Position numbers and translations under genes: made by a program. From the NCBI GenBank assembly GCA_044368415.1, contig JBIPLJ010000015.1:10693-74692 (forward strand): a stretch of 64,000 nucleotides of DNA. The letters are read 5' to 3'. Of this stretch, positions 34,685-43,575 are shown in pieces (positions within the stretch are counted from its first letter, which is position 1; each line of letters begins with the position of its first letter). This DNA is from UBA4615 sp044368415. GTDB taxonomy: Bacteria; Pseudomonadota; Gammaproteobacteria; Burkholderiales; Burkholderiaceae_E. The notes beneath the pieces are model-generated. The model did not search any database. It was not told the DNA's origin and saw only the letters and a program-made list of their open reading frames with translations.

Positions 34685-34693
34685 GTATACAAG
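34682..34693. promoter_or_regulatory. candidate GntR operator copy 1 (CATGTATACAAG)
   Basis: CATGTATACAAG is centred on the palindrome GTATAC and overlaps the proposed atzF start codon. The other copy, one base different, precedes the BMP receptor gene. A repressor bound here would block both transcription initiation and the first codon region. Assigned from sequence repetition and position only. Confidence 0.55.
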
Positions 34694-34916
34694 TGAGCGT
34701 GCAAGGCGTTGCAACGAGCGTGCCAGCGCGGCCGTGCGCCGGCGCGGTGCGGCGGCGGCGCAGCGCGCGGGCCCGAAGGCACGGGCTTCGCCGAGGACGC
34801 GCCGCGGGGATCGGTGGGGACGCTTCGGGTCGGGGCGGCACGCACCAGCGGCGCGCGTCGGTCCGCATGCCTGCGCGCGATCGGGCGCTCAGCCCGACGG
34901 GCCGTCGCAGCGCCGC

Positions 34917-35789
34917 TCAGGCGCCCTGGAGCAGAAACTGGCGGACGTCGAGGCGATCGACCTGGGACGCCACGGCGCCGGCACGCCCCGACAGCGGCGT
35001 CGTCATGTCCGGAGCCGCCACGGGCGCGCCGAACAGCAGGCCCTGGACATGGGTGGCACCGAGTTCGCGGGCGAGCTCGACGTCGAAGGCGCTGCGCACC
35101 CGCTCGACGATGACGTCGATCCGACGCTTGCGTGCCGCACGCAGCGCCCCGTCGACGGCACCGAACCGCACCAGCCGGTCGGCATCGATGCGAAGCGCAT
35201 CGATCGAGTTCGATGCGAGCAGCACCTCGAGCTGACGTCGGCTGACCGGCCGGAACGCCACGCCGAATCCGTTGCGGCGGTAACTGGCCGCGACCGGGGC
35301 GATCCGGTCCTCGTCGCCCGGGGTGATCGCCGGCAGCTCGATGACGACCGGCAACCCGTCCAGCCCCAGTGTCTCGAGCAGACCCCGATAGACTTGCCCG
35401 TGATGTTCGGTCACCGCATCGAGCAGTCGGGGATGCACCGACAGATGCAAGGCCTGGCCGGGCTGCGCGAGCGCCTCGAAGCTGATCGCGTGAACGGTTC
35501 GAGCCAGCCGGTCGAGCTCGACCAGATCCTGAGGGCGCGCGGCAGCGGCAAACACCTCCCAGGGCGCGAGCCCCGGCCCATGCGAGCCGACCGTACGAAC
35601 GCCGGCCTGAGCGCCGCGGACAGACCCGTCGGCGAGTGCGAACAGCGGCTCGAATACGCTCGTCAGCCGAGTCTGCAGGAAGCGGCCGACGACCCGTCCG
35701 TCCGGCGCCACGGTGATGCCGGACCCGAGGTCGCAGTGGGCAGCCAGCGCGACGCGCTGGCTCAAGGAGTCGAGGGCTGCGCTGTCCAT
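34917..35789 (-). CDS. degenerate EAL-domain protein, probably non-catalytic
   Basis: 290 residues with the outline of an EAL barrel. The signature position reads FEPLFALADGS instead of FEALLRW; LHLSVHPRLLDAV replaces the usual NLS strand; LRIDADRLVRFG corresponds to LKID; the DDFG motif is absent (RNGFGVAFRPVSRRQ); VERVRSAFDVELARELGATHVQGLLFGAP keeps the family end QGxxF. With the catalytic metal ligands lost it should not hydrolyse cyclic di-GMP, and may act as a binding or scaffold protein. I start at the ATG at 35789; a TTG 14 codons upstream is also open. It is monocistronic, divergent from the first sulfate-binding protein gene. Confidence 0.75.
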   Translation of the reverse strand: MDSAALDSLSQRVALAAHCDLGSGITVAPDGRVVGRFLQTRLTSVFEPLFALADGSVRGAQAGVRTVGSHGPGLAPWEVFAAAARPQDLVELDRLARTVHAISFEALAQPGQALHLSVHPRLLDAVTEHHGQVYRGLLETLGLDGLPVVIELPAITPGDEDRIAPVAASYRRNGFGVAFRPVSRRQLEVLLASNSIDALRIDADRLVRFGAVDGALRAARKRRIDVIVERVRSAFDVELARELGATHVQGLLFGAPVAAPDMTTPLSGRAGAVASQVDRLDVRQFLLQGA

Positions 35790-36096
35790 GCCTAAAGGAT
35801 GGCCGTACTGCGGCCGGATCCCAAGCGACAAAAACTGCGATCGTTCGAACCGAGGCGGCGCGAGGAGGGGAAGCGGAGTGTGCTCGGGACGCGCCGCAGC
35901 GCCCGGCCCGGCCTGTCGCGGCTCAATGCGCGCAGGACTCGAGCACGCGGCGAGAACGAGACCGTCGACCGGTCTGCATGCCAGTGGCCCCCGATCACAC
36001 GGCCAGATAAGGACCGCAGCTTTTCTCGGTTATCGGCGCACGCTGCCTGGCCTAAGCTTCGCGGTCACAAGAACCCAGCACTCCGCGAGCCACGCC
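35790..36096. other. 307-nt intergenic region
   Basis: Lies between the divergent EAL-like gene and the first sulfate-binding protein gene. I see no coding sequence, terminator or strong promoter. It should hold both promoters and possibly a CysB site for the sulfate-binding gene, but I cannot point to a convincing match. Confidence 0.5.
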
Positions 36097-37119
36097 ATGC
36101 CGACTTATCCGCGATCCGCCAACCGGCGTGCCCTAATGACCGCTACGGCCGCCCTGTCGATCGTCGCGGCCGCTCCCGCCACCGCCCAGACCGTCATCAC
36201 CAACGTCTCCTACGACCCCACCCGTGAGCTCTACCAGGACTTCAACGCCGCCTTCGCCAAGCACTGGAAGGTGCAGGGCGGCGACGCACTCACCGTGCGC
36301 CAGTCGCACGGCGGCTCGGGAAAGCAGGCCCGGTCGGTGATCGACGGCCTGGAGGCCGACGTGGTCACCTTAGCCCTCGCCTACGACATCGACGAGATCG
36401 CCCAGCGCAGCCTGCTGCCCGTCGACTGGCAAAAGCGACTGCCCAACAACGCGTCGCCGTACACGTCGACGATCGTGTTCCTGGTCCGGAAGGGCAATCC
36501 GAAGGGACTGAAGGACTGGGGCGACCTGGTCAAGCCGGGTGTCGAAGTCGTCACGCCGAATCCGAAGACCTCGGGAGGCGCCCGCTGGAACTACCTAGCA
36601 GCCTGGGCCTGGGCGGCCCGACAGCCCGGCGGCGACGACACGAAAGCGCGCGACTACGTGCAGAAGCTGTATGCCAACGTGAAGGTACTGGACTCGGGAG
36701 CCCGCGGCTCGCTGACGAGCTTCGCCGAGCGGGGCATCGGCGACGTGCTGCTCGCCTGGGAGAACGAGGCGTTCCTGGCGGTCAAGGAGCTTGGCCCGGA
36801 GAAGTTCGAGATCGTCGTCCCCACGCTGTCCATCCTGGCCGAGCCGCCGGTTGCAGTGGTCGACAAGGTGGTCGACAAACGCGGCACGCGAAAGGTCGCC
36901 GAAGCCTACCTGCAGTTCCTCTACTCGCCGGAAGGGCAGGAGATCGCGGCCAAGCACTACTACCGGCCGCGCGACGCTGCGGTGTCGGCTCGCTATGCAA
37001 AGACCTTCCCCGTGGTCAAGCTGGTCACGATCGACGAGGCGTTCGGCGGCTGGGCCAGGGCGCAGAAGACCCATTTCTCAGACGGTGGGCTGTTCGACCA
37101 GGTCAGCGTGCGTCGCTAG
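36097..37119 (+). CDS. sbp: sulfate/thiosulfate-binding protein, first copy
   Basis: 340-residue periplasmic receptor. A signal peptide of about 31 residues (SANRRALMTATAALSIVAAAPATAQ) is followed by TNVSYDPTRELYQDFNAAFAKHW, the sulfate-loop QSHGGSGKQARSVIDGLEADVVTLALAYDID, TPNPKTSGGARWNYLAAWAWA, and VVDKRGTRKVAEAYLQFLYSPEGQEIAAKHYY. It binds sulfate or thiosulfate for the CysTWA importer. A closely related second copy starts 2.2 kb downstream, on the other side of cysB. An internal ATG at codon 14 could be the true start. A 10-bp hairpin follows the gene. Confidence 0.92.
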   Translation: MPTYPRSANRRALMTATAALSIVAAAPATAQTVITNVSYDPTRELYQDFNAAFAKHWKVQGGDALTVRQSHGGSGKQARSVIDGLEADVVTLALAYDIDEIAQRSLLPVDWQKRLPNNASPYTSTIVFLVRKGNPKGLKDWGDLVKPGVEVVTPNPKTSGGARWNYLAAWAWAARQPGGDDTKARDYVQKLYANVKVLDSGARGSLTSFAERGIGDVLLAWENEAFLAVKELGPEKFEIVVPTLSILAEPPVAVVDKVVDKRGTRKVAEAYLQFLYSPEGQEIAAKHYYRPRDAAVSARYAKTFPVVKLVTIDEAFGGWARAQKTHFSDGGLFDQVSVRR

Positions 37120-37159
37120 ACGCCCCGCACGCCGATGTACCGGCGTTGCATGACCTAAG

Positions 37160-37186
37160 GCGCGGCGGCTATTTCGGCCGCCGCGC
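37160..37186 (+). terminator. strong hairpin after the first sbp gene
   Basis: Perfect 10-bp GC stem, GCGCGGCGGC pairing with GCCGCCGCGC, around a seven-base TATTTCG loop. No T-run follows, so it is either a weak or factor-dependent terminator or an mRNA-stabilising 3' structure separating sbp from cysB. Confidence 0.55.
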
Positions 37187-37254
37187 TGCCGTGCCTACAC
37201 TCCTCCACCGGTCATCTTCGCTGCGTCTGCGACGGGCGGAGCGCGACATACTCC

Positions 37255-38196
37255 ATGAACTTCCAGCAGCTCAGGATCATCCGCGAGACCGCTCGCCGGA
37301 ACTACAACCTGACCGAGGTCGGCAACGCCCTGTTCATGGCTCAGTCGGGCGTGAGCAAGCACATCAAGGATCTCGAGGACGAGCTCGGCATCGATCTGTT
37401 CGTCCGGCGCGGCAAGCGTCTGCTCGGCATGACCGAGCCGGGCAAGGAACTGCTCGTGGTCGTCGAGCGGATGCTGCTCGACGCGGCGAACATCCGCAAG
37501 CTCGCCGACCAGTTCGCCAACCGGGACGCGGGCAAGCTGCTGGTGGCGACCACCCACACCCAGGCGCGCTACGCGTTGCCGCGCGTCGTCGCAGCGTTCA
37601 CGGCGGCCTTCCCCAAGGTGCATCTGGCGCTTCATCAGGCGAGCCCGCGTGAGGTCGTCGCGCAACTGCTGTCCGGCGAAGCCGACATCGGCATCGCGAC
37701 CGAGGCCGTGGAGGACGAGCCGTCGCTGGTGTCGTTCCCGTATCACGCCTGGCGACATGCGGTGGTGGTCCGGAACGACCACCCCCTGGCGAACATCGAA
37801 CAGCCGACCCTGGCCGACATCGCGGAGTTCCCGATCGTCACCTACTCGACCGGCTACACCGGGCGCGCCCGAGTCGATGCGACGTTTGCCGCCGCGGGCC
37901 TCGCCCCCGACATCGTGATGTCGGCGCTCGATGCGGATGTGATCAAGACCTACGTGGAACTCGGACTGGGCATCGGCGTCATCGCATCGATCGCGTACGT
38001 GCCGGGCCGGGAGAACACTCTGAAGCTCCTCGATACCGGCCTGCTCTTCCCGCTGAACACGACACGGATCGCGGTGCGTCGCGGCCACTACCTGCGTGGC
38101 TACGGTTACCGCTTCATCGAGCAGTGTGCACCCGAACTCGACGAGATGACGGTCCGACGGGCGCTGAACCCGGAGCGGGAAGCCGCCCTCGCCTGA
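37255..38196 (+). CDS. cysB: CysB-type LysR regulator of sulfur assimilation
   Basis: 313 residues. The N-terminal helix-turn-helix is MNFQQLRIIRETARRNYNLTEVGNALFMAQSGVSKHIKDLEDELGIDLFVRRGKRLLGMTEPG, the exact CysB/Cbl style. The effector domain contains VATTHTQARYALPRVVAAF, the sulfate/N-acetylserine-site segment and the closing GLGIGVIASIAY and LRGYGYRFIEQCAPEL. It activates cys genes under sulfur limitation with N-acetylserine. Located between the two sbp genes and upstream of cysTWA, it likely controls both this strand and the facing cysHDN operon. Cbl is an alternative name; position favours a general CysB role. Confidence 0.9.
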   Translation: MNFQQLRIIRETARRNYNLTEVGNALFMAQSGVSKHIKDLEDELGIDLFVRRGKRLLGMTEPGKELLVVVERMLLDAANIRKLADQFANRDAGKLLVATTHTQARYALPRVVAAFTAAFPKVHLALHQASPREVVAQLLSGEADIGIATEAVEDEPSLVSFPYHAWRHAVVVRNDHPLANIEQPTLADIAEFPIVTYSTGYTGRARVDATFAAAGLAPDIVMSALDADVIKTYVELGLGIGVIASIAYVPGRENTLKLLDTGLLFPLNTTRIAVRRGHYLRGYGYRFIEQCAPELDEMTVRRALNPEREAALA

Positions 38197-38296
38197 TCGC
38201 GCAGCCGACGGCCTGGGCATTTGCTCAGCACCGATCCATCGTTACGTCGACGTCGCCCTCAGGGCAGACTCGCGACCTCACTCCGGAGTTCTCCCG

Positions 38297-39355
38297 ATGA
38301 CCGTGCCTTCCGTGCGCGGCACGCGCCGGGCCCTGGCGGCAGTCGCCGCGGCCCCGCTCGTTGCCTTGCTTGCCGCCTTCTCAGCGCCGCCCGCCTGCGC
38401 GCAGGGTGCTGCCCCACAGACCGTGCTGAATGCCTCGTACGACGTCATGCGTGACTTCTACAAGGACTTGAACCCGGCCTTCGTGAAGTCGTGGCTGCAG
38501 CGCGGTGGCGCTCCGCTCACGATCAACATGTCCCACGGCGGTTCGACCCGGCAGGCGCGCGCGGTCATCGACGGCCTGGAAGCGGACGTGATCACGATGA
38601 ACCAGTCGACGGACATCGACCTGCTCGCGGCGCGCGGCGCGCTGGTCCCGAAGGACTGGGCGGGGCGGCTGCCGAACCAGTCGGTGCCCTTCACCTCGGC
38701 GACGGTGTTCATCGTCCGACAGGGCAATCCCAAGGGGATCAAGGACTGGAGCGACCTTGTCAGGCAGGGCGTACAGGTGGTCATTCCGAACCCGAAGACC
38801 TCGGGCAACGGCCGCTACTCGTACGTCAACGCGTGGACCTTCGCCAAGCGACAACCCGGGGGCGACGACGCCCGGGCACGCGAGTTCGTCGCCGCACTGT
38901 TCCGAAACGTGCCGGTGCTCGACGGCGGCGGTCGCGGCGCCACCACCACCTTCATGCAGCGCGGCATCGGCGACGTCCTGGTGACCTTCGAGAACGAAGC
39001 CGAGATGATCGCCCGAGAGTTCGGACGCGGCGGCTTCGAGGTCATCTATCCGAGCCTGTCGGTGCTGGTCGAGCCGCCAGTCGCGTTGGTCGACAGGGTC
39101 GTCGACAAACGTGGCACCCGCAAGGTCGCCGAGGCCTACCTCCAGTTCCTGTATTCGCCCGAAGGCCAGGAGATCGCCGCGCAGAACTTCCTGCGCCCGC
39201 GCGACCCGCAGGTCCTCGCCCGGTACGCCAAGCAGTTCCCGAAGATCAGTCTGTTCACCGTGGACGAGGCGCTTGGCGGCTGGAACGAGGTGCAGAAGGT
39301 GCATTTCGACGACGGCGGCGTGTTCGACCGCATCTACGTGCCGGGCGCAAAGTGA
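38297..39355 (+). CDS. sbp: sulfate/thiosulfate-binding protein, second copy
   Basis: 352-residue receptor with a longer signal peptide (RRALAAVAAAPLVALLAAFSAPPACAQ). The mature part gives LNASYDVMRDFYKDLNPAFVKSW, MSHGGSTRQARAVIDGLEADVITMNQSTDID, IPNPKTSGNGRYSYVNAWTFA and VVDKRGTRKVAEAYLQFLYSPEGQEIAAQNFL. It is a paralogue of the gene at 36.1 kb. The last block is nearly identical, whereas the sulfate-loop flank TMNQSTDID (TLALAYDID in the other) differs. It precedes cysT by 7 nt and so is the operon's own receptor. Confidence 0.93.
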   Translation: MTVPSVRGTRRALAAVAAAPLVALLAAFSAPPACAQGAAPQTVLNASYDVMRDFYKDLNPAFVKSWLQRGGAPLTINMSHGGSTRQARAVIDGLEADVITMNQSTDIDLLAARGALVPKDWAGRLPNQSVPFTSATVFIVRQGNPKGIKDWSDLVRQGVQVVIPNPKTSGNGRYSYVNAWTFAKRQPGGDDARAREFVAALFRNVPVLDGGGRGATTTFMQRGIGDVLVTFENEAEMIAREFGRGGFEVIYPSLSVLVEPPVALVDRVVDKRGTRKVAEAYLQFLYSPEGQEIAAQNFLRPRDPQVLARYAKQFPKISLFTVDEALGGWNEVQKVHFDDGGVFDRIYVPGAK

Positions 39356-39362
39356 TGCCACG

Positions 39363-40271
39363 ATGAGCGCCGACGCCTCCATCCTGCCCGCCGACATGCT
39401 CTCGGGCGCTCGCAAACGGCGGGCCCGCCGCTTCGGCGTGCTACCCGGCTTCGGCCTGTCGATGGGCTACACCCTGATGTACCTGGGTCTGGTCGTGCTG
39501 ATTCCGCTGTCGTCGCTGCTGTTCAAGACGCTCGGGCTCACCTGGGACCAGTTCTGGTCGGCCGTGACCGCGCCACGCGTGCTCGCGTCGTACCGGCTGA
39601 CCTTCGGTGCATCGTTGATCGCGGCCGCGATCAACGGAGTGTTCGGTCTGATCGTCGCCTGGGTGCTGGTCCGCTATCCGTTCCCTGGCAAGCGGATCGT
39701 CGACGCGCTCGTCGACCTGCCGTTCGCGCTGCCGACCGCGGTCGCCGGCATCGCACTGTCGGCGCTGTACGCACCGAATGGATGGATCGGCTCGATCTTC
39801 GCGCAATGGGGCATCAAGATCGCCTACACGCCGATCGGCGTGGTGATCGCGCTGGTGTTCATCGGCATGCCCTTCGTCGTGCGCACCGTGCAGCCTGTCC
39901 TCGAGGAGGCCGAGCGCGAGCTCGAGGAGGCCGCTGCCTCGCTCGGGGCGAGCCGGCTGCAGACCTTTCTGAGGGTCATCCTGCCGACGGTACTGCCGGC
40001 GCTGTTGACCGGGATCGCGCTGGCGCTCGCACGCGCGATCGGCGAATACGGTTCGGTGATCTTCATCGCCGGCAACCTGCCGATGGTCTCCGAGATCACG
40101 CCACTCCTGATCATCACCAAGCTCGAGCAGTACGACTACGCCGGCGCGACCGCGATCGCGTTGGTGATGCTGCTCATCTCGTTCGTGATGCTCGCGGTGA
40201 TCAACGGCCTGCAGTGGTGGCAGGCCAAGCGGCTCGGTGCCGACGGCACACGTCCGGGAGGTCCGCGATGA
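39363..40271 (+). CDS. cysT: sulfate ABC transporter permease CysT
   Basis: 302-residue inner-membrane permease. It shows LPGFGLSMGYTLMYLGLVVLIPLSSLLFKT, SYRLTFGASLIAAAINGVFGLIVAWVLVRYPFPGKRIVDALVDLPFALPTAVAGI and the EAA loop EEAAASLGASRLQTFLRVILPTVLPALLTGIALALARAIGEYGSVIFIAGN, all typical of CysT/CysU. It pairs with CysW and CysA to import sulfate. The ATG lies 7 nt after the receptor stop and the gene overlaps cysW by 4 nt. Confidence 0.95.
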   Translation: MSADASILPADMLSGARKRRARRFGVLPGFGLSMGYTLMYLGLVVLIPLSSLLFKTLGLTWDQFWSAVTAPRVLASYRLTFGASLIAAAINGVFGLIVAWVLVRYPFPGKRIVDALVDLPFALPTAVAGIALSALYAPNGWIGSIFAQWGIKIAYTPIGVVIALVFIGMPFVVRTVQPVLEEAERELEEAAASLGASRLQTFLRVILPTVLPALLTGIALALARAIGEYGSVIFIAGNLPMVSEITPLLIITKLEQYDYAGATAIALVMLLISFVMLAVINGLQWWQAKRLGADGTRPGGPR

Positions 40272-41155
40272 ACCGGAACAGCACGCTGTCCGAACCGCGC
40301 TGGGTCCGCTGGACGCTGACCACGGTTGCACTGGTTTTCCTGGGGCTGTTCCTGGCGCTGCCGCTGGTCACGGTGTTCTTCGAGGCGTTCCGCAAAGGCG
40401 CCGGCGTCTACCTGGCGTCCCTGGTCGACCCGGACGCCCTCGCCGCGATCCGGCTGACGCTGCTCGTCGCGTTCATCGCGGTGCCGCTGAACCTGGTGTT
40501 CGGCGTTGCTGCCGCCTGGGCGATCGCGAAGTTCTCGTTCCGCGGCAAGCAGTTCCTCATCACGCTGATCGACCTGCCGTTCTCGGTGTCGCCCGTGGTC
40601 GCGGGCCTGATCTACGTGCTGATGTTCGGGGCGCAGGGGTGGTTCGGACCCTGGCTGCAGGCCAACGACTGGAAGATCATCTTCGCGGTGCCCGGCATCG
40701 TCCTGGCGACGGTGTTCGTCACCTTCCCGTTCGTCGCGCGCGAATTGATTCCGCTGATGCAGGCGCAGGGCTCTGACGAGGAACAGGCCGCCCTGACGCT
40801 CGGCGCGAGCGGCTGGCAGATGTTCGCCCGGGTGACGCTGCCGAACATCCGCTGGGCGCTGCTGTACGGCGTGATCCTGTGCAACGCCCGCGCGATGGGC
40901 GAGTTCGGCGCGGTGTCGGTGGTGTCGGGCCACATCCGGGGCCTGACGAACACCCTCCCGCTGCATGTCGAGATCCTCTACAACGAGTACCAGTTCGCCG
41001 CATCGTTCGCCGTCGCGTCGCTGCTCACGCTGCTCGCGGTGGCGACACTCATCGTCAAGCGCATCGTCGAGTGGCGCACGTCTCGGCTCGTTGCAGCCGA
41101 CGCCGACCTGCCCCCCGAAGCACCGCCTGCCGCATTACGCCCGCGCGCGGCCTGA
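40268..41155 (+). CDS. cysW: sulfate ABC transporter permease CysW
   Basis: 295-residue permease, MNRNSTLSEPRWVRWTLTTVALVFLGLFLALPLVTVFFEAFRKGAGVYLASL, then FRGKQFLITLIDLPFSVSPVVAGLIYVLMFGAQGWFGP and the EAA loop EEQAALTLGASGWQMFARVTLPNIRWALLYGVILCNARAMGEFGAVSVVSGHIRG. The C-terminal tail is Pro/Ala-rich (LPPEAPPAALRPRAA). Start overlaps cysT stop by 4 nt. It completes the membrane channel of the sulfate importer. Confidence 0.95.
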   Translation: MNRNSTLSEPRWVRWTLTTVALVFLGLFLALPLVTVFFEAFRKGAGVYLASLVDPDALAAIRLTLLVAFIAVPLNLVFGVAAAWAIAKFSFRGKQFLITLIDLPFSVSPVVAGLIYVLMFGAQGWFGPWLQANDWKIIFAVPGIVLATVFVTFPFVARELIPLMQAQGSDEEQAALTLGASGWQMFARVTLPNIRWALLYGVILCNARAMGEFGAVSVVSGHIRGLTNTLPLHVEILYNEYQFAASFAVASLLTLLAVATLIVKRIVEWRTSRLVAADADLPPEAPPAALRPRAA

Positions 41156-41171
41156 ACCCGAGGAAGCCATC

Positions 41172-42275
<1,104 letters not shown>

Positions 42276-42276
42276 C

Positions 42277-43575
42277 TCAGCGAACGACGCCCGCGCCCAC
42301 CGTCCGGTGGGTCACCTCGTCGACGAGGATGAAGGCGCCGGTGACCCGGTTGTCCGCATAGGGCTCGAAGGGCAGCGGCTGCTGCACCGACACCCGGACC
42401 CGCCCGATGTCGTTCATCACGAGCGGCCCGCCGGCGGGCACACGATCGAGCGACTCGACATCGATGCGCTCGCTGGGCGCGGCCAGCGTCGCCCGCACCG
42501 TGCGGGTTGCGTGCTTGAGCAGGTAGGCCTGTCCCGGTACCTGGGGCTCGGCGTCGAACCAGCACAGCTCGGCATCAACGGTCCGGGTGCCCTCGGGCCG
42601 GTCGGCCTCGGCAGCGATCAGATCGCCTCGCGACACGTCGACCTCGGCATCGAGCACCAGCGTCACCGCCTGGTCGGCCTGCGCGAGGCGGACCTCGTGG
42701 TCCAGCCGCAGGATGCGTGCGACGCGGGCCCGCGTGCCACTGCCGGTCACGACCACCGCATCGCCGACCCGGATCGCCCCCGACGCCACCGTGCCCTGGA
42801 GGCCCCTAAAGTCCTCGTCGGGCGCATCGGGCTGGCCCTGGCCGCGCGGCACCCTCACCACGCGCTGCACCGGGAAGCGGAATGCGGCGGTCTCGCGCGC
42901 GGCGAGCGCATCGTGTCGGGACGGCGCGGTCTCGAGCGCCTCGAGCAGTGTCGGGCCGGTATAGCCGTCGAGATGGGTACCGCGCTCGACGACCATGTCG
43001 CCGAGCAGCGCCGACATCGGGATCGCGACCACCTCCTCGAACCCGAGCGTCCGCGCAAACGCTGTGAACGAGGCGGACAGCGCGTCGAAGCGCGCCAGCG
43101 ACCAGTCCACGCGATCCATCTTGTTGACCGCGAGGATGATGCGCCGGATACCGACCCAGCTCGACAGCAGCGCGTGACGCCGGGTCTGGGTCTGGAGCCC
43201 GCGCTCGGCATCGACGAGCAGCACCGCAACGTCGGCAGTGCTGGCCGCGGTGACCATATTGCGCGTGTACTGCGCGTGGCCCGGCGAGTCGGCGATGACA
43301 AACTTGCGGGCGGGCGTGGCGAAGTAGCGGTAGGCCACGTCGATGGTGATGCCCTGCTCGCGCTCGGCGATCAGCCCGTCGGTCAGCAGGGACAGATCGA
43401 CTTCGGCGAGCCCTCGCTTTCGGGAGGCCGCCTCGATCGCGGTCACGTGATCGGCGAGCAGGCTCTTGCTGTCGTACAGAAGGCGACCGATCAGCGTGCT
43501 CTTGCCATCGTCGACGCTGCCGGCGGTGGCGAAGCGCAGCAGTCCGCTGCGCAGGGGAAGGTCACTGCGGTCCAT
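42277..43575 (-). CDS. cysN: sulfate adenylyltransferase subunit 1 (GTPase)
   Basis: 432-residue EF-Tu-like GTPase that drives ATP sulfurylase. G1 is AGSVDDGKSTLIGRLLYDSK, G3 VIADSPGHAQYTRNMVTAAS and G4 AVNKMDRVDWS; the beta-barrel domains follow with FRGLQGTVASGAIRVGDAVVV. No APS kinase (CysC) domain is fused. It starts at 43575, sharing one base with the cysD stop (TGATG). The partner CysD precedes it. Together they turn sulfate and ATP into adenosine 5'-phosphosulfate, the substrate of the CysH encoded upstream. Confidence 0.94.
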   Translation of the reverse strand: MDRSDLPLRSGLLRFATAGSVDDGKSTLIGRLLYDSKSLLADHVTAIEAASRKRGLAEVDLSLLTDGLIAEREQGITIDVAYRYFATPARKFVIADSPGHAQYTRNMVTAASTADVAVLLVDAERGLQTQTRRHALLSSWVGIRRIILAVNKMDRVDWSLARFDALSASFTAFARTLGFEEVVAIPMSALLGDMVVERGTHLDGYTGPTLLEALETAPSRHDALAARETAAFRFPVQRVVRVPRGQGQPDAPDEDFRGLQGTVASGAIRVGDAVVVTGSGTRARVARILRLDHEVRLAQADQAVTLVLDAEVDVSRGDLIAAEADRPEGTRTVDAELCWFDAEPQVPGQAYLLKHATRTVRATLAAPSERIDVESLDRVPAGGPLVMNDIGRVRVSVQQPLPFEPYADNRVTGAFILVDEVTHRTVGAGVVR

